A stretch of 64,000 nt of DNA from Candidatus Scalindua sediminis (lineage in GTDB: Bacteria; Planctomycetota; Brocadiia; Brocadiales; Scalinduaceae): contig VSDH01000006.1 in assembly GCA_008636105.1 (NCBI GenBank), positions 55,338 through 119,337 on the forward strand, read 5' to 3'. The notes beneath the pieces were generated by a model. It worked only from the letters and a program-made list of their open reading frames with translations, made no database searches and had not been told where the DNA came from. The position numbers were made by a program, and so were the translations under genes. This document shows, piece by piece, positions 53,836 to 63,329 of this stretch (its first letter is position 1; each line of letters opens with the position of its first letter).

Positions 53836-55095
53836 ATGGAGATGATGGAGAGATATACAAGTGCCATCCGTGACAATGTATATGAATGGATAAAAGATGT
53901 TAAAGATGTAGACATCCTCGTTGGCATACCCTGTTATAATAATGAAGACACTATAGCCCATGTAGTATCAACCGTGGCAGAGGGATTAAGGAAGTATTTC
54001 AAAGATAAAAAAAGTGCACTTTTCGTCTCTGATGGAGGGTCTACTGATGATACACGTGAAAAGGCGTATGCCGCTCCAATTCCAGAAGGATTCCATAGAA
54101 GAGTTACAATATATCGTGGTATGCCGGGAAAGGGCACCTCATTCAGGGCGGTATTCGAAGTAGCAAAGTTTTTAAAAGCTGATTGTTGTATAGTAGTTGA
54201 TTCAGATTTAAGAAGCATTACTCCAGAATGGATAAAACTCCTCGCTGAGCCTGTCCTTAAAAAAAATGCTGGATTTGTAGCACCATATTACATAAGACAC
54301 AAGAATGATGGTACGATTACTAACAATATCATTTATCCCATGACGAGAAGTCTTTATGGATTAAGAATGAGACAACCAATAGGAGGAGACTTTGGTTTTA
54401 GTGGTGAACTAGCAGTACTCTACACAAAAGAACATGTATGGGATACGGACGTTGCTCAATATGGTATAGATATATGGATGAGTACTACGGCTATAAATGA
54501 AGGGTTTAAGATAGTGCAAGCTCGACTGGGCACAAAAGTGCATGAGGCAAAAGATCCGGCTGAACAGCTGGGACCTATGTTTAGACAAGTAGTCAGTACT
54601 TTATTTTACCTTATGGGCAAATACGAATCAAAATGGAGAAATATAAAAGGTAGTACTCCAGTTGATACGATGGGCGAACCAAGGGAAATAGCTAAGATAG
54701 AACCCGTGTCTGTTAATTTGAGCAAACTTGAAATTGAATTTCTGGAAGGCTTCTATCACTTTAACCCACTCTATAAACAAATAATAGAACCAGAAAGCTA
54801 TAAACAACTCGCTAAAAATATCCGTAAATTGAAAAGAACTGGAGAGGTTGTCTTTCCCCCTGATTTATGGGCAAAGATATTATACGACTTTGCCTTTACA
54901 TACCAGACGTGGAGCCGAAATAGAAGGAAACTTGTTGATGTCATGGTACCCCTTTATTTTGGCAGAACAGCAGCATATTGCCATGAGGTTTCAGAATTGG
55001 ATGCTGAACGGTCTGAAAAGATTGTGGAACAACAGGCAAAGGTATTTGAAGATACCAAATCTTATTTAATCAGGAAATATGAGGTGTGGGAATAA
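53836..55095 (+). CDS. Glycosyltransferase, glucosylglycerate/mannosylglycerate synthase-like
   Basis: The 419-residue GT-A fold enzyme has VGIPCYNNEDTIAHVVSTV (about residues 29-47) and FVSDGGSTDDTRE. PGKGTSFRAVFEVAKFL is another marker, and the metal-binding DxD is in VVDSDLRSITPEW. YGIDIWMSTTAINEGFKI and the following RLGTKVHEAKDP match the glucosylglycerate/glucosyl-3-phosphoglycerate synthase group. The product may be a compatible solute or a primer. The next gene, glycogen synthase, overlaps its end by 10 bases, so a glucan or solute role is reasonable. The acceptor is not proven. Confidence 0.8.
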   Translation: MEMMERYTSAIRDNVYEWIKDVKDVDILVGIPCYNNEDTIAHVVSTVAEGLRKYFKDKKSALFVSDGGSTDDTREKAYAAPIPEGFHRRVTIYRGMPGKGTSFRAVFEVAKFLKADCCIVVDSDLRSITPEWIKLLAEPVLKKNAGFVAPYYIRHKNDGTITNNIIYPMTRSLYGLRMRQPIGGDFGFSGELAVLYTKEHVWDTDVAQYGIDIWMSTTAINEGFKIVQARLGTKVHEAKDPAEQLGPMFRQVVSTLFYLMGKYESKWRNIKGSTPVDTMGEPREIAKIEPVSVNLSKLEIEFLEGFYHFNPLYKQIIEPESYKQLAKNIRKLKRTGEVVFPPDLWAKILYDFAFTYQTWSRNRRKLVDVMVPLYFGRTAAYCHEVSELDAERSEKIVEQQAKVFEDTKSYLIRKYEVWE

Positions 55096-56593
55096 ATTTC
55101 AACGTTTTATTTGTTTCTCCTGAGGTAGTACCCTTTGCAAAGACAGGGGACTGGCAGATGTATCCGGTTCGCTCCCCAGGTATCTTAAGAAACTGGGCTG
55201 TGACATAAGGGTTGCCTTGCCATTCTATAGAACGGCCCGAGAAAAAAAGTTACCATATGAACCCCTTTTTAAGGATGTTGAAATACCTATTAAGGGTGAG
55301 ATATTAAAAGCTGATATAAATCAGAATAGCCTTAATGGTGATATACCTGTTTATTTCGTAAAACATGATGAGTTTTATGATAGGAAAAACCTCTACGGCA
55401 CTTCCAAAGGAGATTACTTAGATAATGCTGAACGTTTTATTTTCTTCTGTAGATCAATCTTAGAACTTTGTCGAAAAGCAAATTTTGAGCCTGATATTAT
55501 CCACTGCCATGAATGGCAAACAGGTCTAATTCCTGTTTATTTGAAAACACTGTATAATAAGGACAAAATATTCTCAAAAACTGCGACATTGTATTCCATA
55601 CATAATGTTGCTTATCAGGGTATATTTGGGGAAGAGGTCTTTGAAAAGACCTGCCTTCCGAAAAGGTTCTTCAGTAGTAATGGTGTCGAACATTATGGAA
55701 AAATAAACTTTATGAAGGCTGGAATCATTTATGCGGATATTATTAACACAGTAAGTCAAAAGTACAGCGAGGAGATACAAACCGAAGAGTACGGTTGTGG
55801 TTTGCAACGTATACTAAAAGATAGAGCTGACGTATTATTTGGTGTGATGAATGGTGTTGACTACACTGAATGGAATCCTGAAACCGATAAATTCATTGTT
55901 GCTAACTACAATGCAAATGACCTCTCCGGAAAAATGAAATGCAAAGAAGACCTTCTTCTTCAATTTAATCTACCTATCTCACTTAAGAACCGCCCCCTCC
56001 TAGGTGTTGTATCGCGTTTGACAGAACAGAAGGGTTTTGATTTATTAGCTGAAACTCTTGATGATTTAATGGCATATGATATTGGATTTATTCTCTTGGG
56101 TACAGGTAATGAGATATACCACAAACTTTTTCAGGAGTTTGCTCGCAGATATCCGGAAAGGATAGGTGTATACATTGCATATGACAATAAGCTAGCCCAT
56201 AAGATCGAGGCCGGCGCTGATATATTCTTAATGCCCTCTCGCTATGAACCCTGTGGATTGAGTCAGATTTATAGTCTAAAATACGGTACTATTCCTTTGG
56301 TTCGTGCTACAGGAGGGCTTGATGATACTATACAAGATTACAATTCAAAAGACGGCACAGGAAACGGGTTTAAGTTTGGTGAATATAAAGCTAATGCATT
56401 CCTTGATAAGGTTAAAGAGGCATTAAAGATATTTTCGAAAAGGGAGAAGTGGGATCAATTGATGAAAAACGCAATGTCTGAAGACTTTTCATGGGAAAGA
56501 TCTGCGAAGGTGTACTTGGGACTTTACGAAAAAGCCTTATCAATGAGAACAGTTGTAAAGGAAAAAACTAAATATAAAAGTAAAATTTTATAA
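55086..56593 (+). CDS. glgA: Glycogen synthase, interrupted by a one-base frameshift
   Basis: The intact frame 55217-56593 encodes GlgA without its first 45 residues: DIIHCHEWQTGLIPVYL, YSIHNVAYQGIFG, VMNGVDYTEWNPETD, SRLTEQKGFDLLAE and PSRYEPCGLSQIYSLKYG. Upstream, another frame starting at a GTG at 55086 reads NVLFVSPEVVPFAKTG, the expected N-terminus. Adding one G to the run GGGG at 55146-55149 joins the two as KTGGLADVSGSLPRYLKKLG. As written the frame ends early, at a TGA near 55201. The gene is either a real pseudogene, frameshift-translated, or the run was misread. The ADP-glucose loop KTGGL lies exactly at the break. Confidence 0.85.
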
Positions 56594-56776
56594 GCAGAGC
56601 AAAACACTGGAGTAGTAGTTACAGGCTGATGTTTGTGTTTCCTTTTCCCCTCCACCTTTTTCTTGAATTTTTATTATCACTAAGTAAAATAATAACCTTT
56701 AAATTTCAATTACTGTCGCCTTTAGGTGGTAGTAATTTAGTTTTCAAATACAGAATTTACGAGGTAAATAATATTC

Positions 56777-57655
56777 ATGGAGAAAGTTGAAAAGAAAGTT
56801 AGTGTCAAAAAAATTATAATAGTAGTATTAATAATAAGTATTTCTTTCTATGTTGTGAAGTGTGGTTTATGCTCAGAGGATTTCAATAGAGATGCAGGAC
56901 AGAATGCCGAAACTGAAATGCTTCCTCCACCTCCGGATGATTATGCAGAATTGGAGGCAAAGATTCAACAAATGAGCAAAGAATTGACTTACGAAAACAT
57001 GCAAACTGCAAAAAGTGCTCAGGGTTTCGTGAAAAATCCTGGTATTATTAAGGGAAAGGTAATGGTAACAACTGCACATACTGATGTATCAGAAAGACAT
57101 TCTGGAGATATTATAGTTTATATTGAAAATGTGCATGGTAATAATTACAAACCTGTACAAAAAAGGTATGCTGTACTTACTGGATATATCGCATTTACTA
57201 AAGAAAAAGGGTTACCTCCTGAATCACCTATTATGGACCAGTGGAATGTGGAGTTTATACCACACATTCTTCCTGTTTTAAAAGGGTCTGTAGTGGAATT
57301 TCCCAATACCGATACTGTTCGTCATAATGTTTATTCACCTGTTCCCATTCCAGGCACACAGATAATGCTAAGTTTGGGCACCTATGATCCGGAGGTTATT
57401 AAGACGATACGTCTGGATAAAGCAGGAGAGATACCGCTTCGCTGCAATGTACATCAAGAGATGTCCGCGTTCATTGTTGTTCTGGGCAATCCTTATTTCA
57501 CATTAACCAACAAAAAAGGCGAATTTATCATTGATAACGTTCCTCCCGGAAAGTATGTGCTCAAAACATGGCATGAGAAATTCAGGCCCGTTAGAATAGG
57601 GGTAACAGTGGCACCGAATCAAACCGTAGAAGTTGAACTCCCAACCATTCAGTGA
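56777..57655 (+). CDS. Exported cupredoxin-domain protein with type-1 copper site
   Basis: The 292-residue protein has an N-terminal hydrophobic segment (residues 11-30) and an acidic, proline-containing linker. A beta domain then ends with plastocyanin-type ligands: H183 (VRHNVYS), C223, H226 and M229 (LRCNVHQEMS). A short carboxypeptidase-regulatory-like segment (FTLTNKKGEFIIDNVPPGKYVLKTWH) follows. It probably carries electrons in the periplasm. Position suggests it serves the cytochrome bd-like complex encoded next. GAGGT lies upstream of the ATG. Confidence 0.83.
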   Translation: MEKVEKKVSVKKIIIVVLIISISFYVVKCGLCSEDFNRDAGQNAETEMLPPPPDDYAELEAKIQQMSKELTYENMQTAKSAQGFVKNPGIIKGKVMVTTAHTDVSERHSGDIIVYIENVHGNNYKPVQKRYAVLTGYIAFTKEKGLPPESPIMDQWNVEFIPHILPVLKGSVVEFPNTDTVRHNVYSPVPIPGTQIMLSLGTYDPEVIKTIRLDKAGEIPLRCNVHQEMSAFIVVLGNPYFTLTNKKGEFIIDNVPPGKYVLKTWHEKFRPVRIGVTVAPNQTVEVELPTIQ

Positions 57656-57944
57656 AGCGTTAAACAAGTAAAAGATGATGATATTAATTTTCGTATCAGA
57701 GATTTCCTCTCGCTTAGTATTTTATATAAATTTGACTTAACTTTTTAATGCTTTTAGAACCTACCCCCAAACACAAGGGGTTTGCCTGCTATTTGAATTT
57801 TGTACTTCATCATACTCGTTAGATAGTAAATAAAAATTCAAAGTATTTTCACTTATTTTCTATTGTTTTCTAGATAATGTACACTTTCATTAATAACTAC
57901 TTTCTCATTTTTTTTTATATTTATCTCTAAGGGTTCATTATTGC

Positions 57945-60479
57945 ATGAAGAATAGGTTTCATTTCTACATTTTCTTTATATTCAGTTTATTTATTATTTT
58001 ATTTTACTCCCCCAGCTTATCTTTAGCTCAGCCAAGCACTGACATTACATCCACATATCGCGAGTTTCCATTATTTGGTAGTCGAATTGCTATATGGATT
58101 GTTGCACAACTTCATCTTAATTTTGCTGCCTTTATACTGGGTGTACCTATATTTTCTGTAATCCTTGAATTAATTGGCATCTGCACAAAAAATCCACGAT
58201 ACGATAGAACGGCAAAAGAGTTTATTAAACTAACCTTCCTGGCTTTGACCGTAACAGCAATCTTTGGTGCATTATTGGTATTCCTTTTGATCGGTCTGTA
58301 TCCGGAGCTCTTGAATTATCTTGCTGGTATTTTTGTAACAACATTGTGGATTTACCCGCTCCTCTTCTTTGGTGAGACTGTTACTCTTTATCTTTATTAC
58401 TACACTTGGGATGAATTTTCAAGACGCAAGCTGCTACATCTCCTCCTGGGCATCGTCCTTAATATTTTCGGTGTAGCCATAATGTTTACTGCAAACTCAT
58501 GGGTGAGTTTTATGATAAGCCCAGCAGGAATTGATGAACATGGTAATCTTCTAAAAATATGGGATGCGATTACAAACTTTACGTGGATGCCACTCAATAT
58601 TCATCGTTTTGTTGGTAATATTAGTTTTGGTGGCGCAATTGTTGCTGCCTATGCAGGATTCAAGTTTATGGTCTCAAGAACAGATGCTGAACGGGCGCAT
58701 TATGATTGGATGGGCTACACCGGGAATATTATAGCCATTAGTGCCTTCATGATACTTCCATTTGCTGGATACTGGCTAACAAAAGAAATTTATGCATTTA
58801 GCGAACAACTGGGAGTAATTCTCATGGGTGGTTTCCTCTCATGGCTCTGGATTATTCAGGCAGTGATTATTGGTATTCTTTTTCTGGGCACAAATTGTTA
58901 TTTCTGGATAGGAATGGAGCGTATTCCCGGTGCAGAACGGTATAAAAAATATATTAAGTATCTTGTTCTTATTGTCGTCTTGTGTTTTTTGGTCTGGGCT
59001 ACACCACACACTCTTGTTGTAACACAAGAAGAGACTCACCGAATGGGAGGTAGTCATCATCCTGTTGTGGGTGTGTTGGGACTCATGTCTGCCAAAAATA
59101 CTGCTGTTAATATAATGATTATGGCTACTTTTATAAGTTTTCTGATTTACCGTCGTGGAAATAAGATACCAACAGTAAATTGGGCTAAAACGGGGAGTAA
59201 GATTCAGAAGCTAATAATTTGTATTGCCTGCGGGATAGTAATCTTTTACGGGATTTATGGTTATTTTGTAGAGGCCATTGTAAGGATAGGTTTCTCTGTT
59301 TTTCAGGTTTTGTCCGTACTTTTCTGTATCGTTTCTGTTAGTGTTATTGATATTTTTCTATTTCGTAAAGCAAATATTATTGGACACATTAGATGGGGAG
59401 AGATTCCGTACAGGTCTCAATACGCTTTGCTTTGTATAGGTGTAACATATACATGGCTTATGGGGCTTATGGGCTTTGCCAGATCTGCCATGCGTCAGCA
59501 TTGGCATGTTTACAGTATTTTACAAGATACTTCCCCGCATGCTTATACTCCAGCACTAGGATACGCCGCTAATATAGTTTCTTTAACCACTGTGTTGTTT
59601 ATCAGTTTTGTTATTTTTATTTTTTGGATTTCAGGTTTTGGAGAAAGTAAGAAGAGAAATCCTGGAAATAAATCTAAAGGTCAAGATCCAAAAATTGTTT
59701 TACTCAAGGGAATGCTTTTTTCCGCGGCACTCATCGGGTTTTTTACACTATACTCAAATAGGATTCCACAAATAGAATCCAGAGTGCCTGAAGAGGTCGT
59801 TGTCTTAGAAGAGGAGCTTACACAAGAGAAAATAGTAAGTATAGGTAAAGATATTTTTCAGGGCAAAGGGAATTGTTATGTGTGTCACATGGAAGTAGGA
59901 GGACGAGGACCAAATCTAGAAGGTATAGGTTTCACAGCTGGTACTCGCAAACCCGGGGTGATTTCGAAAGATTATCTTATGGAATCTCTGGTTCAACCAA
60001 TGGCATATGTTGTAAAGGGTTTTGAGCCCATTATGCCCCCTGCTGATAAACCGCCTGTTTCTCTTAATAAAGGCGAACTTCTTTCAGTTGTTGCTTATCT
60101 GCAAGGTCTGGGAGGAGTGGTTACCATTGTACCAGACGATATTCCTGAAGAAACTTTCATGCCTGTAAAGGGCGTAGAAGTTATCTTGGCAAAGGGTGAC
60201 GTAGCAGCAGGAAGACAAGTTTTTGACGAAAAAGGCTGTACGATTTGCCACAAGACAGTAGAAGAAGAAGGTGCAGAGCTTGCCCCAAACTTATTTGATA
60301 TTGGAACACGGGCAGATATTAGGGGAATTAGGGAATCTATTATTGATCCTGCTGCAAGAGTCATTGAAGGATACCAGATTCCTATGCCTACGGACTATGA
60401 GAAGGAATTAACGGTTAAGGAATTTAATGATCTCGTTGCATATTTACAAAGTCTTAAAGGTGATAAATCTAGCAAATGA
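57945..60479 (+). CDS. Cytochrome bd-like subunit I fused to two cytochrome c domains
   Basis: The 844-residue protein has a signal-like start and a CydA-type membrane core with many helices. Likely haem ligands are H57 (AQLHLNFAAFILGVP) and H220 (NIHRFVGN), plus E144 (FFGETVTLYLYYYTWD). ANSW at 183-186 fits the CydA NSWMQxP region. The quinol motif GRQPW is replaced by RQHW (517-520). After residue 610 come two cytochrome c domains with CYVCH (644-648) and CTICH (765-769) and likely Met ligands M697 and one in QIPMP. This suggests a bd-superfamily enzyme fed by cytochrome c or copper protein, not quinol. Related fusions are known in Nitrospira-type bacteria. Its substrate (O2, NO or other) is unproven. 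Confidence 0.82.
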   Translation: MKNRFHFYIFFIFSLFIILFYSPSLSLAQPSTDITSTYREFPLFGSRIAIWIVAQLHLNFAAFILGVPIFSVILELIGICTKNPRYDRTAKEFIKLTFLALTVTAIFGALLVFLLIGLYPELLNYLAGIFVTTLWIYPLLFFGETVTLYLYYYTWDEFSRRKLLHLLLGIVLNIFGVAIMFTANSWVSFMISPAGIDEHGNLLKIWDAITNFTWMPLNIHRFVGNISFGGAIVAAYAGFKFMVSRTDAERAHYDWMGYTGNIIAISAFMILPFAGYWLTKEIYAFSEQLGVILMGGFLSWLWIIQAVIIGILFLGTNCYFWIGMERIPGAERYKKYIKYLVLIVVLCFLVWATPHTLVVTQEETHRMGGSHHPVVGVLGLMSAKNTAVNIMIMATFISFLIYRRGNKIPTVNWAKTGSKIQKLIICIACGIVIFYGIYGYFVEAIVRIGFSVFQVLSVLFCIVSVSVIDIFLFRKANIIGHIRWGEIPYRSQYALLCIGVTYTWLMGLMGFARSAMRQHWHVYSILQDTSPHAYTPALGYAANIVSLTTVLFISFVIFIFWISGFGESKKRNPGNKSKGQDPKIVLLKGMLFSAALIGFFTLYSNRIPQIESRVPEEVVVLEEELTQEKIVSIGKDIFQGKGNCYVCHMEVGGRGPNLEGIGFTAGTRKPGVISKDYLMESLVQPMAYVVKGFEPIMPPADKPPVSLNKGELLSVVAYLQGLGGVVTIVPDDIPEETFMPVKGVEVILAKGDVAAGRQVFDEKGCTICHKTVEEEGAELAPNLFDIGTRADIRGIRESIIDPAARVIEGYQIPMPTDYEKELTVKEFNDLVAYLQSLKGDKSSK

Positions 60480-61225
60480 GAATATCAAAGTTTTCACAAG
60501 CGATTTTAATGGTTGTTTTTGCCTTTCTCGTATTCAAATTCGCAATACGTCCACCGATTCCTTCATCTTTGTTGTACTTCTACATGATGATAGTTATTTT
60601 TGCTATCTTTATTTATGTCATATCTGATACTCAATTACTTCAGGCTTTTATAAGTCCGATAAAATCCATACTGGTAGAAGAGAAGAAAAAAAGGCTTAGG
60701 TTGGTTATTTTTACGGTATTACCTATTTTTGCAGCAATATTTACCTATATTAATGTATCTGTCAGCGTTGGGCCGCCTGCCGAACTTCGTTTTACTCACC
60801 CGGCCCCTCCATTACAAATACAATTCAGGGAAAATCTGATTCGTATCGAAGGTCTGGAAAATCCACTAAGGTCTGATGTGGCAAATTTCAGCAAATACAT
60901 AGAGGAAGGAGCGGTTATCTATTTTAAAAACTGTTTCTTTTGTCATGGAGACAACCTTGATGGAAACGGTCACTTTGCGGAAGCCCTTAATCCAAGGCCA
61001 GGCAATTTTACTGATCCCGGAACTATTGCCCAGTTACAGGAATCCTATGTCTTCTGGAGGGTCAGTAAAGGTGGTCGAGGCTTACCTGATGAAGGAACTC
61101 CATGGAATTCTGCCATGCCTGCCTGGGAGAATATTTTAACTGAGGAAGAAATATGGAAGGTTATTATTTATATTTATGACGCAGCGAGTGTAAAGCCAAG
61201 AAGGTGGGAAGAACTGCCCGAATAA
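60476..61225 (+). CDS. Membrane-anchored monohaem cytochrome c
   Basis: The 249-residue protein has three N-terminal hydrophobic segments (about residues 8-22, 33-50 and 75-92), then a periplasmic domain. It has one haem motif, CFFCH (153-157), followed by GDNLDGNGHFAEAL, RPGNFTDPGTI and a probable axial methionine in SAMPAW. Its start overlaps the bd-like gene by ATGA, so the two are coupled. It probably passes electrons to the fused c domains. Confidence 0.86.
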   Translation: MRISKFSQAILMVVFAFLVFKFAIRPPIPSSLLYFYMMIVIFAIFIYVISDTQLLQAFISPIKSILVEEKKKRLRLVIFTVLPIFAAIFTYINVSVSVGPPAELRFTHPAPPLQIQFRENLIRIEGLENPLRSDVANFSKYIEEGAVIYFKNCFFCHGDNLDGNGHFAEALNPRPGNFTDPGTIAQLQESYVFWRVSKGGRGLPDEGTPWNSAMPAWENILTEEEIWKVIIYIYDAASVKPRRWEELPE

Positions 61226-61299
61226 ATTCACCAAGATTAAATATTAAGTGTTATCAATATAGTCAGTATTTTTGAATTTTGATTAAAGAAAACTAAGAA

Positions 61300-62889
61300 A
61301 TGATTATAAAGAATATATATTCACGATCGTGTATTGCCCTTAGTAGTATAGTTATTCTATTTATATCTTTTGTTCAAGGAGGTATTGTTTGTCTTTATGC
61401 GCAGGAAGAACTTACGGTAAAAGAAACAGCAGAAAATATTGAAGCTGGAAAAAGAATATACATGAAAAAGTGTCAGTATTGTCATGGTATTGATGGAGAC
61501 GGGGAAGGTCCAGCAGCACCTTTTCTAGACCCACCACCGCGCGATCTCACACGTGCACGCTATAAGATTATTTCTACAGAAGCTGGGGAATTACCGACTA
61601 ATCAGGATATCTTTGATGTTATTTTAAATGGTATACGTGATACTTCTATGCCGGGTTGGACATCTTTGAGTAAAAAGGAAATATGGCAGACTGTACATTA
61701 TATCAAAACTCTTGCAGAGAGATTTGCCTGGTATAAGGAGATAAAAAAGGTTCCTGAAACAGTAAAAATAGGTAAACCTCTCCCTGCTGCTAAAGATAGT
61801 ATTGAAAGGGGCAGACAAATATATATGAAAAAACTTGAATGCTGGAAGTGTCATGGAGAGGGTGGACGAGGAGACGGCCCTTCAGCTTCAGAGCTACTCG
61901 ACGAATGGGAATACCCTATTAAGCCTACAAACCTTACAAAACCTTGGAAATTCAGGATAGGAAATACTGAAAAACATATATTTCGTGCAATAATAACGGG
62001 GACTGCAGGGACTCCAATGCCTTCATTCACAACGGGGAATACAGAAGAAGAACTGTGGGACCTGACAAATTATGTAAAATCTTTGGGCCCTGTAAAACGC
62101 CCGCAAAGGGCAATAGTACTGAAGTCTGAATTTATGTCACGTAATCTTCCAGAAGATATAGATGATCCGATATGGAACTCAATCGAAGCAAGGGGAATTC
62201 CGCTCTTTGGACAGATATTAGCAGAACCAAGGATGTATACGCCTTCCACAGACGCAGTTTATGTGAAATCAATATATAATAATACAGAAATTGCATTCCT
62301 TGTTGAGTGGGATGATAACAGTCAAAGCAGATCTGGTACTACTAAGGAAGGAGATACCATTTATGAAGACTCCTTAGCCATTCAATTCCCGGTTAAAATT
62401 CCAGAATCACCTTCAAGTCCGAGACCTTTTTTCATGATGGGAGATTCAGCATTACCTGTTAATTTGTGGTTTTGGAAATCTGATTCTGATGTACTTAAAG
62501 AAGTCAATGCATGGAGTATTAATAAGAAAAAAGATCAGTCGGAAGAAAATAAGGACGTTGAAGGAAGAGTTATTTATGAACAGGGTAAATACAAGTTATT
62601 AATTAAACGTGACTTAACTACATCAGATAAAAAGAATGACATCCAAATGGAAATCAACAAATTTATACCCATTGCCTTTTTTGTATGGGATGGACACAAT
62701 GGAGAGACAGAGAATATGATGGCAATTTCTTCCTGGTACTATCTATTCTTAGAAAAAAAGCATACCGGGAAGAATTTCTTATTTTCAATAATGGCTTTAT
62801 TATTTGCCATCATAGTGGAAATAATCTTCATGAAAAGAATAAGGCGGAGTGATTGGTATGAACCTACCCTAAACAAAGCTCAAGGATGA
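61300..62889 (+). CDS. Dihaem cytochrome c with ethylbenzene-dehydrogenase/NxrC-like domain
   Basis: The 529-residue protein has a signal peptide, then two cytochrome c domains with CQYCH (58-62) and CWKCH (181-185). Likely Met ligands are in TSMPGW and TPMPSF. Residues 270-480 form a beta-rich domain resembling the haem b-binding gamma subunit of ethylbenzene dehydrogenase and NxrC (IAFLVEWDDNSQSRSG, YEDSLAIQFPVKI, NLWFWKSD). A C-terminal membrane helix follows (about 497-515). In Nitrospira and anammox bacteria NxrC-like proteins link nitrite oxidoreductase to cytochrome c. Here it sits with the bd-like oxidoreductase. Confidence 0.82.
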   Translation: MIIKNIYSRSCIALSSIVILFISFVQGGIVCLYAQEELTVKETAENIEAGKRIYMKKCQYCHGIDGDGEGPAAPFLDPPPRDLTRARYKIISTEAGELPTNQDIFDVILNGIRDTSMPGWTSLSKKEIWQTVHYIKTLAERFAWYKEIKKVPETVKIGKPLPAAKDSIERGRQIYMKKLECWKCHGEGGRGDGPSASELLDEWEYPIKPTNLTKPWKFRIGNTEKHIFRAIITGTAGTPMPSFTTGNTEEELWDLTNYVKSLGPVKRPQRAIVLKSEFMSRNLPEDIDDPIWNSIEARGIPLFGQILAEPRMYTPSTDAVYVKSIYNNTEIAFLVEWDDNSQSRSGTTKEGDTIYEDSLAIQFPVKIPESPSSPRPFFMMGDSALPVNLWFWKSDSDVLKEVNAWSINKKKDQSEENKDVEGRVIYEQGKYKLLIKRDLTTSDKKNDIQMEINKFIPIAFFVWDGHNGETENMMAISSWYYLFLEKKHTGKNFLFSIMALLFAIIVEIIFMKRIRRSDWYEPTLNKAQG

Positions 62890-62920
62890 AAATTGTTTGA
62901 TGGTGGAATATTTTGGTTAA

Positions 62921-63259
62921 TTAGTTCTTTACCAGGTATGATAAGTCACATAATTCGCATTTTATGAATTGCGAATGGCATTCGAAGTTGCATTTTTCAG
63001 TATACATTGAATAATCAGACTTTTCAAAGTTTCCTCGCATTAGGTTTTTCTTTAACTCCCTAATGGTTGCATCGATATCCCCAACATTAATCCTGCTAAG
63101 AAGGCGTCTCAAAATCTCTTCAGGATACCATCTTGATATGGACACATTATGGTTAATCAAAAAGTAATTGTTTTTCTCGTCGTATTCAGCAATGTATGGA
63201 TGTTCACATCCAATAGCAAATGCTGGTAGCTCGTAATATCCAAATATTCCTCTTCTCAA
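62921..63259 (-). CDS. Uncharacterised small protein with C-terminal cysteine cluster
   Basis: The 112-residue frame has no recognisable family. The N-terminal half reads like a globular beta domain (FGYYELPAFAIGCEHPYIAEY), the middle is a charged helix, and the end has the cysteines CNFECHSQFIKCELC, a possible metal site. The start at 63259 is a TTG without a ribosome binding site. The same frame stays open about 20 codons upstream without a better start. It lies between the cytochrome cluster and the hemerythrin gene. It may be real but unexpressed, or a remnant. Confidence 0.4.
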   Translation of the reverse strand: MRRGIFGYYELPAFAIGCEHPYIAEYDEKNNYFLINHNVSISRWYPEEILRRLLSRINVGDIDATIRELKKNLMRGNFEKSDYSMYTEKCNFECHSQFIKCELCDLSYLVKN

Positions 63260-63329
63260 TTTGAGTTTAATATTAAAGCGGGGTAAAGGTAAAATCAGTT
63301 TGACAATAAAAAAGTTTACCTCATAAAGG

